64,000 nt of DNA. Source: Armigeres subalbatus. Lineage: Eukaryota > Arthropoda > Insecta > Diptera > Culicidae. The stretch is taken from NCBI RefSeq assembly GCF_024139115.2, contig NC_085141.1:36214120-36278119 (forward strand). Reading direction: 5' to 3'. The notes below the pieces were generated by a model. The model did not search any database. It was not told where the DNA came from and saw only the letters and a program-made list of their open reading frames with translations. How positions within the stretch are numbered: position 1 is the first letter of the stretch; each line of letters starts with the position of its first letter. The position numbers and the translations under genes are program-made. Of the stretch, positions 41,671-54,500 are shown in pieces.

Positions 41671-44600
41671 CTGGAACTTCCGGAGGTATTCCTGGAGGAA
41701 CTTCCAGAGGAATTCCTGGAGGAACTTCCGGAGGAATTCCTGGAGGAACTTCCGGAGGAATTCCTGGAGGAACTACCGGAGGAATTCCTGGAGGAACTTC
41801 CGGAGGAATTTCTGGAGGAACTTCCGGAGGAATTCCTGGAGGAACTTCCGGAGGAATTCCTGGAGGAACTTCCGGAGGAATTCCTGGAGGAACTTCCGGA
41901 GGAATTTCTGGAGGAACTTCCGGAGGAATTTCTGGAGGAACTTCCGGAGGAATTTCTGGAGGAACTTCCGGAGGAATTCCTGGAGGAACTACCGGAGGAA
42001 TTCCTGGAGGAACTACCGGAGGAATTCCTGGAGGAACTTCCGGAGGAATTTCTGGAGGAACTTCCGGAGGAATTTCTGGAGGAACTTCCGAAGGAATTTC
42101 TGGAGGAACTTCCGGAGGAATTTCTAGAGGAACTTCCGGAGGAATTTCTGGAGGAACTTCCGGAAGAATTTCTGGAGGAACTTCCGGAGGAATTTCTGGA
42201 GGAACTTCCGGAGGAATTTCTGGAGGAACTTCCGGAGGAATTTCTGGAGGAACTTCCGGAGGAATTCCTGGAGGAACTTCCGAAGGAATTCCTGGAGGAA
42301 CTTCCGGAGGAATTCCTGGAGGAACTTCCGGAGGAATTCCTGGAGGAACTTCCGGAGGAACTTCCTGAGGAATTCCTGGAGGAACTTCCGGAGGAATTCC
42401 TGGAGGAACTTCCGGAGGAATTTCTGGAGGAACTTCCGGAGGAATTCCTGGAGGAACTTCCGGAGGAATTCCTGGAGGAACTTCCGGAGGAATTCCTGGA
42501 GGAATTCCTGGAGGAACTTCCGGAGGAATTTCTGGAGGAACTTCCGGAGGAATTTCTGGAGGAACTTCCGGAGGAATTTCTGGAGGAACTTCCGGAGGAA
42601 TTCCTGGAGGAACTACCGGAGGAATTCCTGGAGGAACTACCGGAGGAATTCCTGGAGGAACTTCCGGAGGAATTTCTGGAGGAACTTCCGGAGGAATTTC
42701 TGGAGGAACTTCCGGAGGAATTTCTGGAGGAACTTCCGGAGGAATTTCTAGAGGAACTTCCGGAGGAATTTCTGGAGGAACTTCCGGAAGATTTTCTGGA
42801 GGAACTTCCGGAGGAATTTCTGGAGGAACTTCCGGAGGAATTTCTGGAGGAACTTCCGGAGGAATTTCTGGAGGAACTTCCGGAGGAATTTCTGGAGGAA
42901 CTTCCGGAGGAATTCCTGGAGGAACTTCCGGAGGAATTCCTGGAGGAACTTCCGGAGGAATTCCTGGAGGAACTTCCGGAGGAATTCCTGGAGGAACTTC
43001 CGGAGGAATTCCTGGAGGAACTTCCTGAGGAATTCCTGGAGGAACTTCCGGAGGAATTCCTGGAGGAACTTCCGAGGAATTTCTGGAGGATCTTCCGGAG
43101 GAACTTCCGGAGGAATTCCTGGAGGAACTTCCGGAGGAATTCCTGGAGGAACTTCCGGAGGAATTCCTGGAGGAACTTCCGGAGGAATTCCTGGAGGAAC
43201 TTCCGGAGGAATTCCTGGAGGAACTTCCGGAGGAATTCCTGGAGGAACTTCCGGAGGAATTCCTGGAGAAACTTCCGGAGGAATTCCTGGAGGAACTTCC
43301 GGAGGAATTCCTGGAGGAACTTCCGGAGGAATTCCTGGAGGAACTTCCGGAGGAATTCCTGGAAAAACTTCCAGAGTAATTTCTGGAGGAACTTCCGGAA
43401 GAATTCCGGGATAAGCTTCTGGAGGAATTCCTGGAGGAACTTCCGGAGGAATTACTAGGGCAACTTCCGGAGGTATTCCTGGAGGAACTTCCATGGGTAT
43501 TCCTGGAGAAACTTCCGGAGGAATTCCTGGAGGAACTTCCGGAAGAATTCCTGGAGGAACTTCCGAGGAATTGGAGGAACTTCCGGAGGAATTCCTTGAG
43601 GAATTTCCGGAGGAATTCCTTGAGCAACTTCCGGAGGAATTCCTGGAGGATCTTCCGGAGAAATTCCTGGAGAACTTCCGGAGGAATGCCTGGAGGAACT
43701 ACCGGAGGAATTCCCGGAGGAACTACCGAAAGACTTCCGGAGGAACTTCCGGAGGAATTCCTGGAGGAACTTCCGGAAAAATTCCTGACGGAACTTACGG
43801 AGGAATTCCTGACGGAACTTCCGGAGGAATTCCTGGAGGAACTTCCGGAGGAATTCCTGGAGAAACTTCCGGAGGAATTCCTGGAGGAACTTCCGGAGGA
43901 ATTCCTGGAGGAACTTCCGGAGGAATTCCTGGAGGAACTTCCGGAGGAATTCCTGGAGGAACTTCCGGAGGAATTCCTGACGGAACTTCCGAGGAATTCC
44001 TGGAGGAACTTCCGGAGGAATTCCTGGAGGAACTTCCGAGGAATTCCTGGAGGAACTTCCGGAGGAATTCCTGGAGGAACTTCCGGAGGAATTCCTGGAG
44101 GAACTTCCGGAGGAATTCCTGGAGGAACTTCCGGAGGAATTCCTGGAGGAACTTCCGGAGGAATTCCTGGAGGTACTTCCGGAGGAATTCCTGGAGGAAC
44201 TTCCGGAGGAATTCCTGGAGGAACTTCCGGAGGAATTCCTGGAGGAACTTCCGGAGGAATTCCTGGAGGAACCTTCGGAGGAATTCCTGGAGGAACTTCC
44301 GGAGGAATTCCTGGAGGAACTTCCGGAGGAATTCCTGGAGGAACTTCCGGAGGAATTCCTGGAGGAACTTCCGGAGGAATTCCTGGAGGAACTTCCAGAG
44401 GAATTCCTGGAGGAACTTCCGGAGGAATTCCTGGAGGAACTTCCGGAGGAATTCCTGGAGGAACTTCCGGAGGAATTCCTGGAGGAACTTCCGGAGGAAT
44501 TCCTGGAGGAACTTCCGGAGGAATTCCTGGAGGAACTTCCGGAGGAATTCCTGGAGGAACTTCCGGAGGAATTCCTGGAGGAACTTCCGGAGGAATTCCT

Positions 44601-45850
44601 GGAGGAACTTCCGGAGGAATTCCTGGAGGAACTTCCAGAGGAATTCCTGGAGGAATTTCCGGAGGAATTCCTGGAGGAATTTCCGGAGGAATTCCTGGAG
44701 GAACTTCCGGAGGAATTCCTGGAGGAACTTCCGGAGGAATTCCTGGAGGAACTTCCGGAGGAATTCCTGGAGGAACTTCCGGAGGAATTCCTGGAGGAAC
44801 TTCCGGAGGAATTCCTGGAGGAACTTCCGGAGGAATTCCTGGAGGAACTTCCGGAGGAATTCCTGGAGGAACTTCCGGAGGAATTCCTGGAGGAACTTCC
44901 GGAGGAATTCCTGGAGGAACGTCCGGAGGAATTCCTGGGGGAACTTCCGGGGGAATTCCTGGAGGAACTTCCGGAGGAATTCCTGGAGGAACTTCCGGAG
45001 GAATTCCTGGAGGAACTTCCGGAGGCATTCCTGGAGGAACTTCCGGAGGAATTCCTGGAGGAACTTCCGGAGGAATTCCTGGAGGAACTTCCGGAGGAAT
45101 TCCTGGAGGAACTTCCGGAGGAATTCCTGGAGGAACTTCCGGAGGAATTCCTGGAGGAACTTCCGAAGGAATTCCTGGAGGAACTTCCGGAGGAATTCCT
45201 GGAGGAACTTCCGGAGGAATTCCTGGAGGAACTTCCGGAGGAATTCCTGGAGGAACTTCCGGAGGAATTCCTGGAGGAACTTCCGGAGGAATTCCTGGAG
45301 GAACTTCCGAGGAACTCCTTGAGGAACTTCAGGAGGAATTCGTGGAAGAACTTAAGAAGGAATTCGTGGAGGAACTTCCAGAGGAATTCCTGGAGGAATT
45401 TCCGGAGGAATTCCTGGAGGAATTTCCGGAGAAATTCCTGGAGGAATTTCCGGAGGAATTCCTGGAGGAATTTCCGGAGGAATTTCTGGAGGAATTTCCG
45501 GAGGAATTCCTGGAGGAACTTCCGGAGGAATTCCTGGAGGAACTTCCGGAGGAATTCCTGGAGGAACTTCCGGAGGAATTCCTGGAGGAACTTCCGGAGG
45601 AATTCCTGGAGGAACTTCCGGAGGAATTCCTTGAGGAACTTCCGCAGGAATTCCTGGAGCAAATTCCGGAGAAAATGTTGGAGGAACTTCCGGAGGAATT
45701 GCTGAAGGAACTTCCGAAAGTATTGCTGGAGAAATTGTTGGATTCTTGGAGAAACTCCCGGAGGAATTCCCAGAAAAACTTTCGGAGGAACTCATGGATG
45801 AACTTTCGGAGGAATTCCTGGAAGAACTTACAAGGGAATTCAAAGCTTCC
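41671..45850 (-). repeat. 24-bp satellite array, reverse orientation, with higher-order repeat
   Basis: Monomers GGAGGAATTCCT + GGAGGAACTTCC, the reverse complement type of 10123-13082 (A instead of G at one position). Nearly stop-free on both strands, giving spurious frames of up to 1,136 codons ([24 protein letters not shown]). Variant monomers (ACTACCGG, TTTCTAGAGG, CCGGAAGA) recur 624 bp apart (26 monomers) at 41991/42615, 42124/42748 and 42161/42785. GGAATTTCTGG-rich blocks alternate with GGAATTCCTGG blocks. The right edge (after 45640) is degenerate. Confidence 0.95.
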
Positions 45851-46211
45851 AAAGAAATCCGCAGATTTTTTATGCACATAATAGGCTCACGCCGCCGCGT
45901 TTGAAGATATACTTGGGCATTTGAGGGTTAACTTGAAATGCGAATAGGCCTTGCAGCTACGGTAAGATACTTCTGCCTTTGTTATGGTAAATTATTCTGT
46001 GCTCCAAATTATTTTTTTTCTGAATTTTCTTCACAATATCTGCTGAATTTCCTGATCAATTTTATTCGAATTAACTGCGGAAATTCTCAATAATTTCCAG
46101 GGTAGATTCTTCTGAATTTTCAGTGGAACTCTTGTGAATGTCTTTTGATTTGCTAGGGGAAATATTTCTTGGTAAGCAAGCGCATATATTATTTTTCATT
46201 CTGGTATTCAT

Positions 46212-46297
46212 GTACACCCGATTCTTTTTTAACACGGATTTTTTTCTACACGAATGACGGAACGCAGCTTTCGTGTAAAAAAAAGAATCGAGTGTAC
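46212..46297. mobile_element. Short MITE, 86 bp
   Basis: The left end GTACACCCGATTCTTTTTT and the right end AAAAAAAGAATCGAGTGTAC are inverted repeats, with an inner CACG..CGTG pair. Confidence 0.75.
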
Positions 46298-48546
46298 TAC
46301 ATTTGTACAATAAAAATATTCAAAATCAAAATGTCCCGGCACTACGTCCTTTGATAATGAACATAAATCTTACCCGACAATCATCCCAATTTCCTCCGGC
46401 TCAATTGCCGTCATTTGAAAATGGCTTTCTGTTTCTTCAGAAACCTCATCATTAAATCGTCCCATTTCAGCTTCTCTTTATGCACAAACAAACCAACAAA
46501 CTGGGCCAACAGAATCAAATTGGCACGGAACCATTCATTCACTTTGTTTCCGGTCCGATTGAGCTACTTTCACAGCCCCCTACCCTCCGTCGAACAATTT
46601 TCCACCCACATACTTGATGGGTTGTGAGTCCATAAAATCCAATCTTCTCCTGTGTCATTCTTCGGGGAGAACGTTTTCTTGTTCGCCACATGAGCCCAAC
46701 AACAGCAGCATAGCATCAACAACAACAACTGCAAGGATGACGAGAACTGAGACGCCGAAGACGAGAATATGATTTTGTTTGCGTTTGAAAGCAGAACAAC
46801 TTGAGTAAATGTTGCACAACAATGACATCTTCATATCCTGCCCTGCTTTACAGCTCTGCCTCTAACCAACTGGTCTGATAGCTCATGCCGTCGCTTCAGC
46901 AGTAGTGAAATCGAATGAAGGGATCTGATGCTGTTCTTGCTTCTGGGAAAATTCCTTTCTCGGTGAAATGCATATGTTCTTACGTTCTGAGGAATGTGCA
47001 GCATATTTTTTCTTGCGACTCATATCACTTAGGATGCCTCGAGGGTCAATCATTGGCGTAGCAAGAGTTTTCAAATTATAAAAAAAATTTCCTGGTAAAA
47101 TATAAAATAAAAGAACTATTCAATGGTGATTACACCTACCAAGAGGACAATGAATAAAATGTTCTGAACCCGAATGCCATCCCTTGCATACGGCACTGGC
47201 CAATGCTGACAGTTCCCAGACCGAGGCAACGAGTTCACAAATAGAATAAAGACGAAACGCACCTAATCTTGTCACCATCCCTTCGGAGCAATCTTGTCTG
47301 GCTGTTCACTCAGGATCGGAACCTCTGCACGAAGTAGCGTGACTTACTTTTACATTCTAAATAAGAACTCTCCGGAATGGATAGAAAATGAAGCTTATAC
47401 GGGAACGAGAGATTTCATAACTTCAATTCAGATGCTGGGCTCCGTCGAGGGTGGAGGGGGTAAATATGATGAATACGAAATGAGGATGCCTGCAACGAAA
47501 GAAGTTGGAATAATCAACTAACCGGTGTTCACCGAAATTCGTCAACTCTTCTCATTCTGAGTGTCATTTCGGGGAGTATTGAAGTTCTTGTCGTATGAAT
47601 CATAACTAAAATGTTACCGAGGATGTACGTCTAGGGATCATTCTTTTCCATACAGTAACAGAATTAAATAGGTAAGGTACGTGCCTTATCAAGCAACAGA
47701 GATTAAGCGTAGGTGGTGACATTTTTCTGAGGAAAATCTCTGCAAAGTAAATGTGATGAATGGAATGCTTTCCCTGGAAGGAACGGTATGGAATTCATTA
47801 GACTGTGCCTGGGTGGTGGGGTTTCCTTGCTCTTTAAGGATTCACCGGAGTTCAAAAGCACATACACACAAAGCAGCAGACTCCATATCCAGCACTAGAT
47901 GTTGAGTATGGAATGTTGATTTGCTACGAGCGATAAAGAGCTGTTTTTGAGATTGACATCTTGAAAATCTTGAATGAATACTGAGAATTATTTGTGTTGA
48001 GCTTTTGAATATCAGAAACGTTTGTACCACGGTTCCTTGATGCCGCTCATGATAATTTTGATGATAGGATCCACATTTTCTTCTAAATTGTTGATCAATT
48101 GATATCCCATGATACACATGTTGTAAACAAAGTTACAAAGTTACAGTCATATGTAAGCTACTGCATCAATATCGGTATGAATGCTGCTAGGAATATGTTT
48201 TCTTTTTGTGCATTATGAATCATACGATAAAAATTATAGATAATCATCTCGTTAAAAATTTAACCAATTTAAATTTATATGGATCAAAATATACTTTTTA
48301 AGGATCATTCATTTATTGAGCTTTTTTATACGCTTATAGGAAAAAAGCAAGAATTTTATTGTTTTTCGTGGTCTGTCTTGCGGAACATATTTTTGCTATG
48401 ATAGGCGAGTTTTTGGATTCTCAAATTACTCTTGATGGGCGCCCATGAAATATTTCATAGACTAATGGAAGCGATCAATGAAACAATAATCTGTTATAAA
48501 CAAATCGTTTGTCATCGTCTATGGATCGTCTTTGCCTATTTAATGG
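46298..48546. other. Non-coding, no gene recognised
   Basis: Mixed-composition sequence with short frames only (47294-47521 plus; 47842-48117 minus), none with recognised motifs. It is possibly unique intron sequence of the minus-strand host gene. Confidence 0.5.
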
Positions 48547-51500
48547 AATTGAATTAGATTAGATCAGACTGGACTGACTTGACTGACTGGATCGACTGAT
48601 TTGGACTGACTTGACTGGACTGACTGACTTGACTGGACCTGGACTGACCTGACTGGACTGACCTGGACTGGACCGACTGGACTTGGACTGACCTGACCGA
48701 CCTGGACTGACTCTGACTGGACTTGGACCGACCTGGACTGACCTGGACTGGATCTGACCGACTGGACCGACCTGGACCTGACTGACCTGACCGATCTGAC
48801 TGGACCTGGACTGACCTGGACTGGATCTGGACTGACCTGGACTGGACTGGACTGACCTGACTGACTGGACTGGACTGATTTGACTGGATCTGGACTGGAT
48901 CTGGACTGACTCTGGACTGGATCTGACTGACCTGGACTGGATCTGGACTGGATCTGACTGACCTGGACTGACCTGGACTGACCTGGGACTGATCTGGACT
49001 GGATCTGGACCTGACTGATCGGACTGGATCTGACTGACTGGATCTGGACTGATCTGACTGACCTGGGACTGACCTGACTGACCTGGACTGGACCTGGACT
49101 GACTGACTGACTGGACTGGATCTGACTGGATCTGGACTGGATCTGGACTGACCTGGACTGGATCTGGACTGATCTGGACTGACCTGACTGACCTGACTGG
49201 ACCTGGACTGGACTGATCTGGACTGGATCTGGACTGATCTGACCGACCTGGACTGATCTGACTGGATCTGACTGGACTGACTGGACTGACCTGGACCTGA
49301 CCTGACTGACTGGACCTGACTGATCTGGACTGACCTGGACTGATCTGACTCGGATCTGGGACCGACCTGGACTGACCTGACTGACCTGGACTGGATCTGG
49401 ACTGACCTGGACTGACTTGACTGGATCTGACTTGACCTGGACTGACTGACTGGATCTGACTGGATCTGGACTGACCTGGACTGACCTGGACTGACCTGAC
49501 TGGACCTGACTGACCTGGACTGGATCTGGACTGACCTGGACTGGATCTGGACTGATCTGGACTGGATCTGACTGACTGGACCTGGACTGGATCTGGACTG
49601 ACTGGACTGGATCTGGACTGGATCTGGACTTGACCTGGATCTGACTGACTGACTTGGACTGACCTGGACTGGATCTGGACTTGGACTGGACCTGGACTGG
49701 ACTGACCGATCGGACTGGATCTGGACTGGATCTGACTGGATCTGGACTGACCTGGACTGGATCTGGACTGATCTGGACTGACCTGACTGACTGGACTGGA
49801 TCTGGACTGACCTGGACTGACTGACTGGACTGACTGATCTGGACTGACCTGGATCTGGACTGACCTGACTGGACTGACTGGACTGACCTGACCTGACTGA
49901 TCTGACTGGATCTGGACTGGATCTGACCTGGATCTGACTGGACTGGACTGACCTGGACTGGACCTGGACCTGGATCTGGACTGGATCTGGACTGACCTGA
50001 CTGGACTGACTGACCTGGACTGGATCTGGACTGACCTGGACTGACCTGGACTGATCTGGACTGACCTGGACTGACCTGACTGACCTGGACTGGATCTGAC
50101 TGGACTGACCGACTGGATCTGGACTGATCTGGACTGACCTGGACTGACCTGACCTGGACTGGATCTGGACTGGATCTGGACTGATCTGGACTGGATCTGG
50201 ACTGGATCTTGACTGACTGACTGGATCTGGACTGGACCTGGACTGGATCTGGACTGACCTGACTGACCTGGACTGACCTGGACTGACCTGGACTGGATCT
50301 GGACTGACCTGGACTGGATCTGGACTGGACCTGACTGACCTGACTGATCTGGACTGGATCTGGACTGGACCTGGACTGGATCTGGACTGACTGGACTGAC
50401 CTGGACTGGATCTGGACTGGATCTGACCGACCTGACTGGACTGGACTGATCTGGACTGGACCTGGACTGACTGGACTGGATCTGGACTGGACTGGACTGA
50501 CCTGGACTGACCTGGACCTGGATCTGACCTGGATCTGGACCTGACTGGACCTGGACTGACTGATCTGGACTGGATCTGACTGACCTGACCTGACCTGGAC
50601 TGGACCTTGACCGACTGGACTGGACTGACTGGACTGACCTGGACTGGATCTGGACTGACCTGACTGACCTGGACTGATCTGGACTGGATCTGGACTGACC
50701 TGGACTGACTGGACTGACCTGGATCGACCTGGACTGACTTGGACTGGATCTGGACTGGACTGACTGACCTGGACTGGACCTGGACTGATCTGGACTGATC
50801 TTGGACTGGACTGACCTGACCGACCTGACTGATCTGGACTGACCTGGACTGACCTGACTGATCTGGACTGACCTGGACTGGATCTGGACTGGATCTGGAC
50901 TGGACCTGGACTGACCTGGACTGACCTGGACTGACTGGATCTGACGGACTGGACTGACCTGGACTGGATCTGGACCGACCTTGGACTGATCTGGACTGAC
51001 TGACCTGATCTGGACTGGATCTGGACTGACCTGGACTGACCTGGACTGGATCTGGACTGGACCTGGACTGATCTGGACTGGATCTGGACTGGACCTGGAC
51101 CGATCTGGACTGACCTGGACTGGATCGGACCGGACCTGGACTGACCCTGGACTGGATCTGACTGACTGACCTGGACCTGGACTGACCTGGACCGACTGGA
51201 TCTGGACTGACTGGACTGATCTGGACTGACCTGGACTGGACTGGACTGGATCTGGACTGACCTGGACTGACCTGACTGGATCTGACTGGATCTGGACTGG
51301 ATCTGGACTGACCTGGACCTGGACTGACCTGGACTGACCTGGACTGGATCTGGACTGGATCTGGACTGATCTGGACTGGATCTTGGACTGGATCTGGACT
51401 GGATCTGGACTGACTGGACTGGATCTGGACTGGATCTGGACTGGATCTGGACTGGATCTGGACTGACCTGGACTGGATCTGACTGGATCTGGACTGACTC

Positions 51501-54500
51501 GACTGACCTGACTGGACCTGACTGACCTGGACTGACCTGACTGGATCTGGACTGGATCTGGACTGGACCTGGACTGGATCTGGACTGATCTGGACTGGAC
51601 CTGGACTGACCTGGACCTGACTGGACCTGATCTGACCGACCTGGACTGACCTGGACCTGACTGGACTGACTGACTGATCTGGACTGACCTGGACTGGACC
51701 TGGACTGGATCTGGACTGACCTGGACTGGACCTGGACTGGATCTGGACTGGATCTGACTGGATCTGGACCGACCTGGACTGACCTGGACTGGACTCTGAC
51801 TGACCTGGACTGACCTGGACTGGATCTGGACTGACCTGGACTGGACCTGACCTGGACTGGACCTGACTGGATCTGGACTGACCTGGACTGGATCTGACTG
51901 GACTGACCTGACTGGATCTGGACTGGATCTGGACTGGATCTGACTGGATCTGGACTGGACCTGGACTGACCTGGACTGGACCTGGACTGGATCTGGACCG
52001 ACCTGGACTGACTGGATCTGGACTGACTTGGACCTGACCTGGACTGACTGGACTGATCTGGACTGACCTGGACTGGATCTGACTGACTGGATCTGGACTG
52101 GATCTGGACTGACCTGGACTGGATCTGGACTGGATCTGACTGGATCTGGACTGATCTGGACTGGACCTGACTGGACCTGACTTGGACTGACCTGGACTGA
52201 CCTGGACTGGACTGACCTGATCGACCTGGACCGACCTGGACTGACTGACCTGGACTGATCTGACCTGGACTGACTGGACCTGGACTGATCTGACCGATCT
52301 GGACTGGATCTGGACTGACCTGGACTGGACTGACTGACCTGGATCTGGACTGACCTGGACTGACTGACTGGACTGACCTGGACTGATCTGACCGACTGAC
52401 CGATCTGGACTGGATCTGGACTGACCTTGACTGGATCTGACTGACCTGGACCTGATTGATCTGACTGACCTGGACCGACCTGGACTGGATCTGACCTGGA
52501 TCTGGACTGACCTGGATCTGACTGACTGGACTGACCGATCTGGACTGACCTGGACTGGATCTGGACTGGACCTGACTGGATCTGGACTGATCTGGACTGA
52601 TCTGACTGGATTGACTGACTGACTGGGATCTGGACTGGATCTGGACTGACCTGGACTGACCTGGACTGGATCTGGACTGACCTGACTGGATCTGGACCGA
52701 TCTGGACTGACCTGGACTGGATCTGGACTGGATCTGGACTGGACTGACCTGGATCTGACTGACCTGGACTGACTGACCTGACCTGGACTGGATCTGGACT
52801 GACCTGGACCTGACTGACTGACTGACTGGACTGACCTTGGACTGACCTGACTGACCTGGACCGACCTGGACTGACCTGGACTGGATCTGGACTGGACCTG
52901 GACTGACCTGGACGATCTGACTGACCTGACTGGACCGACTCGATCTGACTGGACCTGGACTGACCTGACTGGATCGACTGGATCTGACTGACTTGGACTG
53001 ACCTGGACCTGACCTGACTGACTTGGACTGACCTGGACTGACCTGGACTGATCTGGACTGGATCTGACTGGACCTGGACCTGGATCTGACTGATCTTGAC
53101 TGATCTGGACTGATCTGACTGATCTGGACTGGATCTGGACTGACCTGGACTGACCTGACTGGACCTGGACTGATCTGGACTGACTGGACTGATCTGGACT
53201 GACCTGGACTGGATCTGGACTGACCTGACTGGACCTGGACTGACCTGACTGACTGGATCTGACTGGACTTGGACTGACTGGACCGACCTGGACTGACTGA
53301 CCTGGACTGGACCTGGACTGGACCTGACTCCGACTGACTGATCTGGACTGGACTCTGGACTGGATCTGGACTGACCTGACTGGATCTGGACTGGACCTGG
53401 ACTGGATCTGGACTGATCTGACTGGATCGACTGACTGACTGGACTGGATCTGGACTGGATCTGACTGACCTGGACTGGACCTGGACTGGATCTTGGACTG
53501 ACCTGGACTCGACCTGGACTGGACTTGACTGGATCTGGACTGACCTGACTGATCTGGACTGATCTGGACTGGATCTGGACTGACCTGGACTGACCTGACT
53601 GGATCTGACCGATCTGGACTGACCTGGACTGACTGACCTGACTGGATCTGGACTGGATCTGGACTGACCTGGACTGGATCTGACCTGACTGGACCGGATC
53701 TGGACTGACCTGACTGACCGATCTGGACTGGACTGACTGACCTGGACTGGATCTGACTGGATCTGGACTGGATCTGGACTGACCTGGACTGATCTGGACT
53801 GACTGGACTGGACTGGATCGACCTGGACCTGGATCTGACTGACCGACCTGACTGACTGATCTGGACTGACTGGACCTGGATCTGATCGATCTGGACTGGA
53901 TCTGACTGGATCTGACTGACCTGACTGGACCTGACTGACCTGGACTGGACCTGACCTGATCTGGATCTGACTGGACTGACTGACCTGGACTGACTGGACT
54001 GACCTGGACTGACCTGGACTGGACTTGGACTGACCTGGACTGACTGGACTGGACTGATCTTGGACTGGATCTTGACCTGACCTGGACTGGACCTCGATCT
54101 GGACTGACCTGACTGGATCTGGACTGGATCTGGACTGGATCTGGACTGACCTGACCTGGATCTGGACTGGACCTGACTGATCTGGACCGATCTGGACCTG
54201 ACCTGACTGACCTGGACTGGACCTGGACTGGATCTGGACTGGATCTGGACTGGATCTGACTGACCGATCTGGACTGACCTGGACTGACTTGGGACTGGAC
54301 TTGACTGGACTTGACTGACTTGGACTGACCTGGACTGATCTGACCGACCTGACCTGACTGGACCTGGACTGATCTGACCTGACTGACCTGGACTGGACTG
54401 ACTGGACTGACCTGGACTGACTGGACTGGACCTGGATCTGACCTGGACCGACCTGACCGGACTTGACTGGACTTGGACCGATCTGACTGGACCTGACTGG

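Noticed and set aside
41596..45881. Open frames of up to 1,136 codons ([24 protein letters not shown] repeats)
   Set aside because: Same reason: the 24-bp satellite lacks stops in several frames of both strands. Collagen-like or elastin-like readings are artefacts.
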